Assembly: GCF_004519515.1 (NCBI RefSeq)
Contig: NZ_CP038145.1
Coordinates: 2,088,001-2,152,000 of the forward strand
Direction: 5' to 3'
From: Actinobacillus indolicus
GTDB taxonomy: Bacteria > Pseudomonadota > Gammaproteobacteria > Enterobacterales > Pasteurellaceae
DNA: 64,000 nucleotides
Under the pieces are notes generated by a model that ran no database searches, had not been told where the DNA came from, and saw only the letters and a list, made by a program, of their open reading frames with translations. The translations under genes were made by a program, and so were the position numbers. Position 1 is the stretch's first letter. The number at the start of each line of letters is the position of its first letter. Below are positions 52,055 through 62,360 of the stretch, one piece after another.

Positions 52055-53220
52055 TATTTACCCTCCGCAGCTTTCACGGCTTGTACTGCCGCATCGGTTA
52101 AGGTTGCAGCTGCAATGATATTTAATCCGCTTTTCGCTAAAATTTCACGTCCTAATTCAGCATTGTTACCTTCTAAACGAACAACCACAGGCACATTGAC
52201 ACCCACTTCGTTTACTGCGGCAATGATGCCTTCTGCAATTAAATCACAGCGGACGATGCCACCGAAAATATTGACTAATACGGCTTTCACAGCTTTATCG
52301 GATAAGATAATTTTGAATGCTTCTGCAACACGTTCTTTGGTTGCACCGCCACCTACATCCAAGAAGTTTGCAGGGAAACCGCCGTGAAGTTTAACGATAT
52401 CCATAGTTCCCATTGCAAGACCTGCACCGTTAACCATACAGCCGATGTTTCCGTCTAAGGCAACATAGTTGAGTTGATGCGATTCCGCAAGGGCTTCACG
52501 CGGGTCATCTTGGCTTGGGTCGTGCATTGCCGCTAATTCAGGTTGGCGATACAACGCATTGCCGTCCACCACCATTTTGGCATCTAAGCAGAGTAGATTA
52601 CCTTCTGTGGTAACAACTAATGGGTTGATTTCAAGTAATGAGAGATCTTTTTCAACAAATAGTTTAGCTAGTTGGGTGAAGATAAAGCTGAATTGTTTGA
52701 TTTGATCGCCTTCTAAACCAAGTTTAAATGCGAGTTCACGTCCTTGGTACGGCATACCGCCTGTGAGAGGATCAATGGCTAATTTATGTAACAGTTCAGG
52801 TGTTTTTTCGGCAACTTCTTCGATATTCATTCCGCCTGCGCTAGATGCCATAAAGACGACTTTTTGTGATGAACGATCAATGACCGCACCTAAATAAAGT
52901 TCACGGGCAATACCTGCGGTTTCTTCAACATAAAGCGTATTAACTGGTTGACCGTTTGCATCAGTTTGGAAAGTGACTAAGCGTTTGCCTAGCCATTTGT
53001 CTGCAAATTCACGGACTTCCGCTTCGTTACGCACTAATTTTACACCACCAGCTTTACCACGTCCGCCTGCGTGGACTTGGCATTTAATCGCCCATGCATC
53101 GCCTTTTAATTGTTTGATTGCATCCACCGCTTCATCAGCTGTTTTACAGGCAACGCCTTGGCTGACAGGAAGTTTGTATTTGGCAAAAATCTGCTTGCCT
53201 TGGTATTCATGTAGATTCAT
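52054..53220 (-). CDS. sucC: succinyl-CoA synthetase beta subunit
   Basis: 388-residue ATP-grasp subunit. NLHEYQGKQIFAKYKLPVSQ at the N-terminus, KCQVHAGGRGKAGGVKLV (ATP-grasp lid), SLLEINPLVVT and DGNIGCMVNGAGLAMGTMD, FANFLDVGGGAT-type loop (NFLDVGGGATKERVAEAF). Pairs with sucD. It is separated from sucB by a 92-bp spacer holding a hairpin. Confidence 0.97.
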   Translation of the reverse strand: MNLHEYQGKQIFAKYKLPVSQGVACKTADEAVDAIKQLKGDAWAIKCQVHAGGRGKAGGVKLVRNEAEVREFADKWLGKRLVTFQTDANGQPVNTLYVEETAGIARELYLGAVIDRSSQKVVFMASSAGGMNIEEVAEKTPELLHKLAIDPLTGGMPYQGRELAFKLGLEGDQIKQFSFIFTQLAKLFVEKDLSLLEINPLVVTTEGNLLCLDAKMVVDGNALYRQPELAAMHDPSQDDPREALAESHQLNYVALDGNIGCMVNGAGLAMGTMDIVKLHGGFPANFLDVGGGATKERVAEAFKIILSDKAVKAVLVNIFGGIVRCDLIAEGIIAAVNEVGVNVPVVVRLEGNNAELGREILAKSGLNIIAAATLTDAAVQAVKAAEGK

Positions 53221-53270
53221 AGCATTTAGCTTCCTATGTTGTGTTACTCAAATTTGTAAATTTTTAATGA

Positions 53271-53307
53271 AATCTGACCGCTTGTTGAGAATACAAGCGG
53301 TCAGATT
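53271..53307 (-). terminator. uptake-signal hairpin between sucB and sucC
   Basis: AATCTGACCGCTTGT / ACAAGCGGTCAGATT, a perfect 15-bp stem with a 7-nt loop. It may lower sucCD expression relative to sucAB or mark separate transcripts. Confidence 0.65.
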
Positions 53308-53312
53308 AGGCG

Positions 53313-54533
53313 TTAAATTTCCAATAATAAGCGTGTTGGATCTTCTAGCAAGTCTTTGATTGCCACTAAGAAGCCGACAGATTCACGGCCGTCAATTAAT
53401 CGGTGATCATAGCTGAGTGCTAAGTACATCATCGGGCGAATCACCACTTGACCGTTTAGGGCAACAGGACGATCTTTAATTGCATGCATGCCTAAAATGG
53501 CACTTTGTGGTGGGTTGATGATTGGCGTTGACATTAATGAGCCAAAGACACCGCCGTTAGTAATCGTGAAGTTACCGCCCGTTAAATCTTCAACGGTGAG
53601 TTTACCGTCACGGCCTTTCTCTGCTAAGACTTTAATTGCTTTTTCAATATCTGCCATAGAAAGTTTGTCGCAGTCACGTAAAACAGGTGTCACTAAGCCA
53701 CGTGGAGTTGATACCGCGATACTGACATCAAAATAGTTGTGATACACCACATCGTCGCCATCAATCGAAGCATTGACTTCTGGATAACGTTTTAATGCTT
53801 CAACTACCGCTTTGATGTAGAACGACATAAAGCCTAAACGTACGCCATGTTGTTTTTCAAATTTTTCGCCATATTGTTTGCGTAAGTTCATGATTGGCTG
53901 CATATCCACTTCATTAAAGGTGGTAAGCATTGCTGTGGTATTTTTCGCTTCTAATAAGCGTTCTGCGATACGTTTACGCAAGCGAGTCATTGGTACACGT
54001 TTTTCACTGCGTGCTGAGTAAGCGACGGTACTAATGGTATTCTCTACATTTTCAGCTGCTTGTTTTGCCGTCTGTTTACTGATTGCTGCTTCAATGTCTT
54101 CACGGGTTAAACGACCACCTACGCCAGTACCTTTAATTTGGCTTGCTTCTAAACCATGTTCTGCCAGTAAGCGACGTACACTTGGAGTTAAGACATCTGA
54201 TGCGCTGTTATCAGGCTCTAAAGATGCTGTTTGGCGATCGGATGGCGTAGATTCATTTGCTGGTTTAATCGTTGCCACAGAAACATCACCTGCTTGTTGT
54301 GCAACTAAGATACCAAGAACTTGCTTGCTCACAACTGTTGAACCTTCGCCTTGTTGAATCTCGGTAATGACACCGTCGCTAGTTGCAGGGACTTCAAGTA
54401 CCACTTTGTCTGTTTCAATTTCGACGATAACTTCATCGCGTTTTACGCTATCACCCACTTTTTTATGCCAAGTGGCTACCGTTGCATCCGCAACAGATTC
54501 GGGAAGATCTGGAACAAGAATTTCGATTGTCAT
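53313..54533 (-). CDS. sucB: 2-oxoglutarate dehydrogenase E2 (dihydrolipoamide succinyltransferase)
   Basis: 406-residue core subunit: lipoyl domain at 1-75 with the lipoyl-Lys in ETDKVVLEVPA, a linker, the peripheral subunit-binding domain (TPSVRRLLAEHGLEASQIKG), and the catalytic domain ending in the active-site YDHRLIDGRESVGFL. Transfers succinyl groups to CoA. Between sucA and sucCD as in related genomes. Confidence 0.96.
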   Translation of the reverse strand: MTIEILVPDLPESVADATVATWHKKVGDSVKRDEVIVEIETDKVVLEVPATSDGVITEIQQGEGSTVVSKQVLGILVAQQAGDVSVATIKPANESTPSDRQTASLEPDNSASDVLTPSVRRLLAEHGLEASQIKGTGVGGRLTREDIEAAISKQTAKQAAENVENTISTVAYSARSEKRVPMTRLRKRIAERLLEAKNTTAMLTTFNEVDMQPIMNLRKQYGEKFEKQHGVRLGFMSFYIKAVVEALKRYPEVNASIDGDDVVYHNYFDVSIAVSTPRGLVTPVLRDCDKLSMADIEKAIKVLAEKGRDGKLTVEDLTGGNFTITNGGVFGSLMSTPIINPPQSAILGMHAIKDRPVALNGQVVIRPMMYLALSYDHRLIDGRESVGFLVAIKDLLEDPTRLLLEI

Positions 54534-54596
54534 AATATTTTCCTTCTTTAATTTAGTTCCCTTCCTACATAATTTTAAGGAAGGGAAGTTATAAAA

Positions 54597-57404
54597 CTAG
54601 AGTGTTAACGCGTCATCAACCAGTTGTTTTTGTTGTTTCACATGGAGTGACATATAACCCGCTGCTGGTGATGCTGAAGCAGCTCGACCTGCATATTTGA
54701 GTTTCGCATGTTCTGGAATAGATGCTTCAAAGTTATGTTTACTACAGTACCATGCACCTTGGTTTAGTGGCTCTTCTTGACACCATACAAAGTCAGTGAC
54801 ATGAGCGTATTGCTCAAGGACTTTTTTCACTTCATCATGTGGATAAGGGTAGAGCTGTTCAATACGAATAATCGCAACATTGGTTTGCTCACGTTTACGG
54901 CGTTCTTCAAGGAGATCGTAGTAAACTTTACCTGAGCACATCACAACACGTTTCACTTGTTTTGGATCAAGGTTATCGATTTCACCAATCACATTTTGGA
55001 ATTCGCCATTAATGAGTTCATCTAAGGTTGAAACCGCTAACGGATGGCGAAGTAGTGATTTAGGCGAAATGGCAACCAACGGACGACGCATTTTGCGAAT
55101 CGCTTGGCGACGTAACATGTGGTAAACCTGTGCTGGTGTAGAAGGAATACAGACTTGCATGTTCTGTTCCGCACAAAGTTGTAAATAACGTTCTAAACGG
55201 GCAGATGAGTGTTCCGGACCTTGTCCTTCATAGCCGTGCGGAAGTAACATCACTAAACCGCACATACGACCCCATTTTTGTTCGCCTGAGCTGATAAACT
55301 GGTCGATCACAATTTGTGCACCGTTCGCGAAGTCACCAAATTGTGCTTCCCAAATAGTTAAAGTTTTCGGATCAGTCGTTGCATAGCCGTATTCAAAGGC
55401 AAGAACTGCTTCTTCAGAGAGTACAGAATCCCAAACTTCAAAACGCCCTTGATTTGCATGGAGATGTGTTAATGGGACATAACCGGTACCGTCATTTTGG
55501 TTGTGAATCACGGCATGACGGTGGAAGAAGGTTCCTCGTCCTGCATCTTCGCCAGATAGACGCACGTGAGTACCGTCATCAAGCAGTGTGGCATAAGCCA
55601 TGGTTTCTGCCATACCCCAGTCAAGTAACTTAGTGCCTTGGTACATTTCACGGCGATCGTTGTAGATCTTTTCAACGCGTGGGTGCGGGCGTAATGATTC
55701 TGGATATTCACAAACTCGTTTAGCAATTTCAGTAAAACGTGTCGCAGGGAATTTACTTTCGTATGGTGATGTCCATTCATAGTTAAGATATTGCAACCAA
55801 TCCATAGATGCTGTATCCATTTCACGCCATTCTGGTACAACACGATTGCCGTTGTCTAAAGCATCACGATAGCCATTCATCATTTCGATTTCATCATCAC
55901 CAGTAATCACGCCTTCTGCAATTAAGCGATCGGCATATACTTTACGTGGTGTCGGATGTTTTTTGATGATGCTATACATCATTGGCTGTGTGGCTAACGG
56001 TTCATCAGCTTCATTGTGGCCGTGACGGCGGTAAGAGATTAAGTCGATAAAAATATCACGCTTAAATAAGCAACGGTATTCCACCGCCATTCTTGCCGCA
56101 AATGCTACTGCTTCAGGATCGTCACCGTTAACGTGAATAATCGGCGCCTGAATCATTTTCGCAATGTCGGTACAGTATTCAGTTGAGCGAGTGTCATTTG
56201 GGTTAGAAGTAGTAAAGCCGATTTGGTTATTGATGACGATACGAATGGTTCCGCCCACTTTATAACCACGAGCATTAGACATATTTAAGGTTTCTTGAAC
56301 AACACCTTGACCTGCAACAGCAGAGTCACCGTGGACGGTAATGGCTAACACTTTATTATGTTCGGTGTCATGAACTCGAGTTTGTCTTGCACGTACAGAA
56401 CCAATTACCACAGGGCTTACAATTTCTAAGTGAGATGGGTTAAAGGCTAGTGCTAAGTGGACGTGTTTGCCATCCACATCAAAATCAGAAGAATAACCTT
56501 GGTGGTATTTTACGTCACCCGCACGGTTGTCATCTGCGTGCTTACCCGCAAATTCATCGAATAAATCAGCTGGTTTTTTACCGAGTACGTTCACTAACAT
56601 ATTTAAACGTCCACGGTGTGCCATGCCCATTACCACATCAGTCATTCCTTGACGGCCAGCATGGCGGATAATCTCTTTCATCATTGGAATGAAAGCATCA
56701 GAGCCTTCTAATGAGAAACGTTTTGCTCCTGGGAATTTTGCTCCTAAGTAACGCTCTAAGCCATCTGCAGCAGTGAGTTCCGTTAATAAATTGACTTTTT
56801 CTTCTTTAGTGAAAAGGGGTTTATTTAGCACCGATTCCATTTTAGCTTGGAGCCAATTTTTTTGTTCCATATCTTGAACATGCATGAACTCTAAGCCAAT
56901 AGTGCCACAATAGGTTTCTTTTAATGCTTCTGAAAGCTCCCCAAGCTTAATTGTCTCTTTGTTGTAAACATAGCGACCAATGTTAAAGGTTTCTTCTAAA
57001 TCTTTTTCAGTTAAGCCGTGATAACGGTAATCTAATTCAGGAACTTGAGAGGTTTTCCAGCGGTAGTAGTTAAGCGGGTCTAAATTAGCTTCTAAATGAC
57101 CACGAAAGCGGAAAGCATTGATGAATTGTAATACTTTGACAAGCTTTGCACTTGCTTCAGGATCGATTACTGTGATTGCTTCTGCTCTATTCTCACGTGT
57201 TAAACGGCGAAAATAATCACGAACAGATGAGTGAGGTTGCTCGACAGCGGTTGTTTTTGGGAGTTGAGCAAAGATGGTTTTCCAACTTTCATCAACGCTA
57301 TTAGGATCTTCAAGATACTGCTCATAGATTTCTTCAACATAAGACTGGTTTGCTCCACCTAATGCGGTAGATGAAATCCAATCATCAAAATTTTTATGTT
57401 GCAT
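54597..57404 (-). CDS. sucA: 2-oxoglutarate dehydrogenase E1
   Basis: 935-residue thiamine-diphosphate decarboxylase of the 2-oxoglutarate dehydrogenase complex. N-terminal E2-binding segment (SSTALGGANQSYVEEIYEQY), the ThDP region GMAHRGRLNMLVNVLGK, HGDSAVAGQGVVQETLNMS, INNQIGFTT and the transketolase-like C-terminal half (SGEDAGRGTFFHRHAVIHNQ). Length is normal. First gene of the suc operon; the 254 bp upstream (to 57658) contain AT-rich promoter-like DNA but no ORF. Confidence 0.97.
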   Translation of the reverse strand: MQHKNFDDWISSTALGGANQSYVEEIYEQYLEDPNSVDESWKTIFAQLPKTTAVEQPHSSVRDYFRRLTRENRAEAITVIDPEASAKLVKVLQFINAFRFRGHLEANLDPLNYYRWKTSQVPELDYRYHGLTEKDLEETFNIGRYVYNKETIKLGELSEALKETYCGTIGLEFMHVQDMEQKNWLQAKMESVLNKPLFTKEEKVNLLTELTAADGLERYLGAKFPGAKRFSLEGSDAFIPMMKEIIRHAGRQGMTDVVMGMAHRGRLNMLVNVLGKKPADLFDEFAGKHADDNRAGDVKYHQGYSSDFDVDGKHVHLALAFNPSHLEIVSPVVIGSVRARQTRVHDTEHNKVLAITVHGDSAVAGQGVVQETLNMSNARGYKVGGTIRIVINNQIGFTTSNPNDTRSTEYCTDIAKMIQAPIIHVNGDDPEAVAFAARMAVEYRCLFKRDIFIDLISYRRHGHNEADEPLATQPMMYSIIKKHPTPRKVYADRLIAEGVITGDDEIEMMNGYRDALDNGNRVVPEWREMDTASMDWLQYLNYEWTSPYESKFPATRFTEIAKRVCEYPESLRPHPRVEKIYNDRREMYQGTKLLDWGMAETMAYATLLDDGTHVRLSGEDAGRGTFFHRHAVIHNQNDGTGYVPLTHLHANQGRFEVWDSVLSEEAVLAFEYGYATTDPKTLTIWEAQFGDFANGAQIVIDQFISSGEQKWGRMCGLVMLLPHGYEGQGPEHSSARLERYLQLCAEQNMQVCIPSTPAQVYHMLRRQAIRKMRRPLVAISPKSLLRHPLAVSTLDELINGEFQNVIGEIDNLDPKQVKRVVMCSGKVYYDLLEERRKREQTNVAIIRIEQLYPYPHDEVKKVLEQYAHVTDFVWCQEEPLNQGAWYCSKHNFEASIPEHAKLKYAGRAASASPAAGYMSLHVKQQKQLVDDALTL

Positions 57405-57658
57405 ATAGACCTAACCTTATTTATGTGTTTACAGAAATGATATGTCCGACATTATATACTTTTCAGTAAGCCATGGAGTGTTACTCCACATTAATCGCTT
57501 ATTTATAAAGCATAATTATATGAATTATTATGCCTGAATATGAGGTAAAAAACTGTGATATAAGTCTGATTTTTTACAAAAAATTAACATTTTTTTTGTA
57601 AAAGTTAGAGGTAAGAGAAAAGGGAAGGTGATAACTCAAATTATCACCTAAAATTCAC

Positions 57659-58288
57659 TTAAAGTTGATTAAATACACCAATCGCATAAATGATAAGGCT
57701 AAATGCGATACCATACATGATTAAACCTGTAATCGAATCAAGAATTTGCCAAGTTCTTCGTTTTTCAAAATAAGGTGAAAGTAATCCGGCTCCATACCCA
57801 ACACCAAAGAACCAAAGGAAAGAGCAGATTAAGGCTCCTGTTAGAAATTGGATTTTTTGATCAAAACTCAGTGTTCCACCGATACCACCGACAATCACAA
57901 CGGTATCAATATAGACATGTGGATTAAGGAGTGTAATCGCCAGTGTCACAAGCACGGCTTTTTTCAATGAGCTTTTAGATTTATCACCTTGCATTAAAAG
58001 CTGTGAAGAACCTTGGTAGGCAGCAATAAAGGAACGGCTACCATAAGTAAATAAAAAGAGCGCACCGATAACGGCAAGGATAAAACTAAAGAGAGGTGAT
58101 TGTGCGATTAATGATCCTAATCCGAGTACACCAATACCCATCAACAATACATCACACACAAAGCAGATGAGGGCAATCCAAAAAACATGTTGTTTTAAAA
58201 TGCCCTGTTTTAATAAAAAGGCATTTTGAGCGCCGATAGAGACAATCAAACCAAAACAAACAATAAAACCGTGTAAAAAACTATCCAT
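57659..58288 (-). CDS. argO: LysE/ArgO-family amino-acid exporter
   Basis: 209-residue inner-membrane protein with about six helices. The LysE/ArgO N-terminal signature SIGAQNAFLLKQGI and NPHVYIDTVVIVGGIGG in the middle are present. Homologues export basic amino acids, especially arginine or lysine; which one is not decidable. Divergent from udk. Confidence 0.88.
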   Translation of the reverse strand: MDSFLHGFIVCFGLIVSIGAQNAFLLKQGILKQHVFWIALICFVCDVLLMGIGVLGLGSLIAQSPLFSFILAVIGALFLFTYGSRSFIAAYQGSSQLLMQGDKSKSSLKKAVLVTLAITLLNPHVYIDTVVIVGGIGGTLSFDQKIQFLTGALICSFLWFFGVGYGAGLLSPYFEKRRTWQILDSITGLIMYGIAFSLIIYAIGVFNQL

Positions 58289-58389
58289 AAGTTCACTCCT
58301 ATCGTAACAAGCGGTCGATTATACTCAAAATTTTGCAAATATTGCGTTATAATCTCCGAAATTTTTCCCCTTCTCCTTAAGGATTATTT

Positions 58390-59043
58390 ATGTCACAAAC
58401 CAAAGAAAATGAATCTTGTATTGTTATTGCGATTGCTGGCGCATCAGCATCGGGTAAAAGCCTCATTGCATCAACGATTTATAAAGAACTTAAAGCGGAA
58501 TTAGGGGAAGATGATATCGGCATTATTTCCGAAGATGCTTACTATCGAGATCAAAGTCATCTTGCAATGGAAGAGCGTGTGAAAACGAACTACGACCATC
58601 CGAATTCGATGGATCATGAACTCTTAGTTTCTCATTTACAGCACTTAAAACAAGGTCATGCTGTTGATATTCCCGAATATGATTATGCAGAGCATAACCG
58701 CAAAAAAACCGTCACCCATTTCACTCCGAAAAAAATTATTATCTTAGAAGGTATTTTACTTCTCACCGATGAAAAAATTCGTAATGAGCTCAATGTGTCT
58801 ATTTTCGTCGATGCACCTTTAGATATCTGTTTTATTCGTCGTTTACAGCGTGATATGGAAGAGCGTGGAAGAACGATGGAATCTGTCGTGAACCAATATC
58901 GTAAAACCGTTCGTCCAATGTTCTTACAATTTGTTGAGCCCTCTAAACAATATGCGGATATTATTATTCCTAAAGGCGGTAAAAATCGCATTGCGATTAA
59001 TATTTTAAAAGCACAAATTAAAGAGTTACTTGGTCATAATTAG
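58390..59043 (+). CDS. udk: uridine kinase
   Basis: 217-residue P-loop enzyme of pyrimidine salvage that phosphorylates uridine and cytidine. Walker A IAGASASGKSLIAS near residue 16, the substrate-binding YYRDQSHLAMEERVKTNYDHP and EGILLLTDEKIRN, then DICFIRRLQRDMEERGRTME. Followed by dcd after 8 bp, so both nucleotide genes are co-transcribed. Confidence 0.96.
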   Translation: MSQTKENESCIVIAIAGASASGKSLIASTIYKELKAELGEDDIGIISEDAYYRDQSHLAMEERVKTNYDHPNSMDHELLVSHLQHLKQGHAVDIPEYDYAEHNRKKTVTHFTPKKIIILEGILLLTDEKIRNELNVSIFVDAPLDICFIRRLQRDMEERGRTMESVVNQYRKTVRPMFLQFVEPSKQYADIIIPKGGKNRIAINILKAQIKELLGHN

Positions 59044-59051
59044 GAGGCGTT

Positions 59052-59636
59052 ATGCGTTTATGTGACACTGATATTGAACGCTATTTAGATGAAGGTATTA
59101 TTAGCATAACACCTCGTCCATCAAACGAAAAAATCAATGGCGCAACGATTGATGTCCGATTGGGAAACTCTTTTCGTGTTTTTCGTGAACATTCAACTCC
59201 TTATATTGATTTAAGTGGTCCAAGAGAAGAGATGACGGCACAATTAAATCGAGTGATGAGTGATGAAATCATCATTGCAGATGATGAAGCATTTTTCCTA
59301 CATCCAGGTGAATTAGCCTTAGCAACGACCTTAGAATCTGTGACGTTACCTGCAAATATTGTTGGATGGTTAGATGGGCGATCATCTTTAGCTCGTTTGG
59401 GATTAATGGTTCATGTCACCGCACATCGTATTGATCCAGGTTGGGAAGGGCGTATTGTGCTTGAGTTTTTTAATGCAGGGAAGTTACCGCTTGCATTACG
59501 TCCTAATATGGCGATTGGTGCTTTGAGCTTTGAGATTTTAAGTGGTCATGCTGCACATCCATATAATGCTCGCAAGGATGCAAAATACAAAAATCAGCAA
59601 AGTGTGATTTCAAGCCGAATTAATCAAGACGTATAA
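59052..59636 (+). CDS. dcd: dCTP deaminase
   Basis: 194-residue trimeric enzyme converting dCTP to dUTP, the main route to dTMP precursors in gammaproteobacteria. Motifs ATIDVRLGNSFRVFREH, WLDGRSSLARLGLMVHVTAH (catalytic region) and DPGWEGRIVLEFFNAGKLPL are present, with normal length. Follows udk by 8 bp; ended by a hairpin at 59657-59690. Confidence 0.97.
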   Translation: MRLCDTDIERYLDEGIISITPRPSNEKINGATIDVRLGNSFRVFREHSTPYIDLSGPREEMTAQLNRVMSDEIIIADDEAFFLHPGELALATTLESVTLPANIVGWLDGRSSLARLGLMVHVTAHRIDPGWEGRIVLEFFNAGKLPLALRPNMAIGALSFEILSGHAAHPYNARKDAKYKNQQSVISSRINQDV

Positions 59637-59656
59637 ATTTATTTTAATAGTAGAAT

Positions 59657-59690
59657 AAAAGAGCTGGTCCAATACAGAGCTAGCTCTTTT
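59657..59690 (+). terminator. terminator after dcd
   Basis: AAAAGAGCT (59657-59665) pairs with AGCTCTTTT (59682-59690), loop 16 nt, followed by more T. Confidence 0.7.
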
Positions 59691-59801
59691 TTGTTCTAAA
59701 AAATAGTGATGTAATGAAAATTTTACAAGGTAATAAATGTTTTACAATTTTATTTTTTCTTTGTTAGAATGCGGACTTCTCTGTATCTATTGAGGTTAAT
59801 T

Positions 59802-61010
59802 ATGAAAAATAAAACATTTGGTAGTGCGCTAATTGTCGCGGGGACAACAATTGGTGCGGGTATGTTGGCTATGCCACTCACATCGGCGGAAATGGGGTTT
59901 GGCTATACATTAATTTTATTATTTGCACTATGGGCATTACTTTCTTATAGTGCTTTGTTGTTTGTTGAAGCTTATCAAAAAGCAGAACGCAAAGATGCAG
60001 GGATTGCAACATTAGCTGAGCAACATTTTGGAATGATTGGTCGTGTACTTGCAACACTTTCTCTAGTGATTTTCATGTATGCGATTTTAACCGTGTATTC
60101 CTTAGGTGGTGGCAGTCTTTTGGCTCCTTTCCTTAGTTTTATGGGAGAAAATGCAGAAACTGCAGCGATTCTGCTTTTTGTTTTGCTCCTTGCTATCTCG
60201 GTGACAGTAGGTACATCTGCAGTAGATGCATTCACACGTTTACTTTTCATGATTAAAATTGTGGCATTCTGCTTTGTACTTTTCATGATGTTGCCAAAAG
60301 TTACTTTAGAAAACTTAGGTGCAATGCCACTACAGTATCTTTTAATTATTTCAGCAAGCCCTGTATTCTTTACTTCATTTGGTTTCCATGTTGTGATTCC
60401 AAGTATTAATAGTTACTTAGATGGGGATATTCGTCGTTTACGTATCGCCATCATTTTAGGTACAGCAATTCCATTAGTGGCATATGTATTATGGCAAATG
60501 GCAACACATGGTGTATTTAGCCAAGTACAGTTTGTTGAAATTATTCGTCAAGATCCAACACTAAATGGTTTAGTGGTGGCGACTTATCAAGCGACGGGTA
60601 GCGAATTTATTAGTGGTGCAGTCCGCCTTTTCTCTGCTTTGGCGTTAGTAACTTCGTTCTTAGGCGTGTCGTTAGCACTTGTAGATTGCTTAGATGATTT
60701 ACTTAAACGTGTAAATATTACGGCAAATCGCCTTTCTTTAAGTTTACTCACCTTTGCACCAGTACTTTTATTTGCATTGTTCTACCGCGATTTCTTATCC
60801 GTATTAACTTATGCAGGACAAATGTTTACCTTCTATGGTTTAGTATTACCAGTCGGGATCGTTTGGATGTTAAGACGTAAATTCCCAGATTTACCTTATC
60901 GTGTGATTGGGGGGAATTTAGGTTTACTTCTTGCACTCGTGCTTGGTTTATTAATTATGAATGTCCCATTCTTAATTGAAAGTGGTGTATTGCCAAAAGT
61001 AGTTGGTTAA
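59802..61010 (+). CDS. tyrP: aromatic amino-acid (tyrosine) permease
   Basis: 402-residue proton-coupled permease of the HAAAP family with 11 transmembrane helices. N-terminal signature MKNKTFGSALIVAGTTIGAG; a central SPVFFTSFGFHVVIPSI segment. Length and sequence pattern match TyrP; tryptophan or tyrosine preference is judged from similarity only. The ATG at 59802 after GAGGT is preferred over the open frame from 59769. Confidence 0.92.
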   Translation: MKNKTFGSALIVAGTTIGAGMLAMPLTSAEMGFGYTLILLFALWALLSYSALLFVEAYQKAERKDAGIATLAEQHFGMIGRVLATLSLVIFMYAILTVYSLGGGSLLAPFLSFMGENAETAAILLFVLLLAISVTVGTSAVDAFTRLLFMIKIVAFCFVLFMMLPKVTLENLGAMPLQYLLIISASPVFFTSFGFHVVIPSINSYLDGDIRRLRIAIILGTAIPLVAYVLWQMATHGVFSQVQFVEIIRQDPTLNGLVVATYQATGSEFISGAVRLFSALALVTSFLGVSLALVDCLDDLLKRVNITANRLSLSLLTFAPVLLFALFYRDFLSVLTYAGQMFTFYGLVLPVGIVWMLRRKFPDLPYRVIGGNLGLLLALVLGLLIMNVPFLIESGVLPKVVG

Positions 61011-61032
61011 TTAATTGTTACACGTTATCCAG

Positions 61033-61065
61033 AAAAATCCTCATAAATTTTTTATGAGGATTTTT
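61033..61065 (+). terminator. tyrP terminator
   Basis: AAAAATCCTCATAAA-TTT-TTTATGAGGATTTTT, a perfect 15-bp stem with a T tract. Confidence 0.9.
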
Positions 61066-61125
61066 TTATTTCATTACAAATAGAATTATAATAAAAGACA
61101 ACAAATTTAGCATGAAATCGCTCCT

Positions 61126-62301
61126 ATGAAGATAACGAAACAAATATATAGAAAGCTCTCATTTTTGAGAGTTTTTGCTTTTGCACTTGCTGCTTTTATT
61201 TTTAACACCACCGAATTTATTCCAGTCGCTTTATTATCTGATATTGCTCAAGGTTTTGGTATGGATGTTTCTCACACTGGATTGATGATAACGGTATATG
61301 CATGGATTGTCTCTCTAATGTCTTTACCGTTTATGTTGCTGACCGCAAACCTAGAGCGTAAAGAGTTGTTAATTAAGTTATTTTTAGTATTTATTATCAG
61401 TCATATTTTGTCTGTATTTGCTTGGGATTTTTGGGTACTCCTCATTTCTCGTATAGGTATTGCGTTTACTCATGCTATTTTTTGGGCTATTACTGCTTCT
61501 TTAGTGATTAGGGTTGCACCTAAAGATAAAAAGCAACAAGCATTAGGGTTACTTGCATTAGGTAGTGCTTTGGCAATGGTGTTGGGGTTGCCTCTAGGGA
61601 GAATGATAGGACAAGCGGTCGGTTGGCGTATAACTTTTGCAATTATTGGATTTATTGCTTTTATTGTAATGCTCATGATTTGGAAATTACTGCCGAACTT
61701 ACCAAGTAAAAATGCAGGTTCCCTTGCGAGTTTACCAATATTAGTAAAACGTCCAGCACTCATTGGTCTTTATATAGCAATGGCTATCGTGATTGCAGGG
61801 CATTTTACGAGTTATAGTTATATTGAACCATTTATGGTTCAAATTGCGAAAATGAGTGCGCATACTGCAACACTGTTATTATTGATTTTTGGATTATCTG
61901 GTGTAGTTGCTAGTTTTTTATTTGGACGGATTCACCCTAAACATCCAAATCTCTTTTTACTTTCAGGCTTATTATTCATTATTTTTGCCCAGTTACTATT
62001 ATTACCATTAAATGAAAATTCTGCCTTGATGTTTGGGATCGTTTTCTTTTGGGGAATAGGTATTTCGGGAATCAGTTTAGCCTTACAAATGCGAGTCTTA
62101 CAACTAGCCCCAGATGCAACAGATGTTGCCACGGCGATTTATTCTGGCATTTATAATATTGGTATTGGCGGAGGAGCCTTAATCGGAAATCAAGTAATGG
62201 CTTATTTAGGCCTAAACAATATAGGTTTTATAGGCGCACTATTGGTGATTGTAGGGATGTTGGTATTGATTTTTGGGCATAGTAGACAAAATGGTTGCTA
62301 A
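61126..62301 (+). CDS. MFS sugar-efflux / drug transporter (SotB-like) with IS-derived C-terminus
   Basis: 391-residue major-facilitator protein with 12 helices (for example FAFALAAFIFNTTEFIPVAL at the start, LGLPLGRMIGQAVGWRI in the middle), of the DHA1/SotB type that exports sugars or drugs. The last 8 residues GHSRQNGC are read from the terminal repeat of an IS256-family element inserted at 62276. Removing the IS and one 8-bp duplication would give an ending of VRGKLPRI and the same total length of 391, so the fold is probably preserved. The substrate is not known. Confidence 0.85.
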   Translation: MKITKQIYRKLSFLRVFAFALAAFIFNTTEFIPVALLSDIAQGFGMDVSHTGLMITVYAWIVSLMSLPFMLLTANLERKELLIKLFLVFIISHILSVFAWDFWVLLISRIGIAFTHAIFWAITASLVIRVAPKDKKQQALGLLALGSALAMVLGLPLGRMIGQAVGWRITFAIIGFIAFIVMLMIWKLLPNLPSKNAGSLASLPILVKRPALIGLYIAMAIVIAGHFTSYSYIEPFMVQIAKMSAHTATLLLLIFGLSGVVASFLFGRIHPKHPNLFLLSGLLFIIFAQLLLLPLNENSALMFGIVFFWGIGISGISLALQMRVLQLAPDATDVATAIYSGIYNIGIGGGALIGNQVMAYLGLNNIGFIGALLVIVGMLVLIFGHSRQNGC

Positions 62302-62360
62302 TTTCGTGAAAACTATGCCTATATGACAAAGTGGTTGCTAATGAATATTTTTAATTATTC

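Noticed and set aside
52973..53359. Plus-strand ORF of 128 codons over the sucC/sucB boundary
   Set aside because: It is antisense to sucC and the uptake-signal hairpin and lacks a ribosome site.
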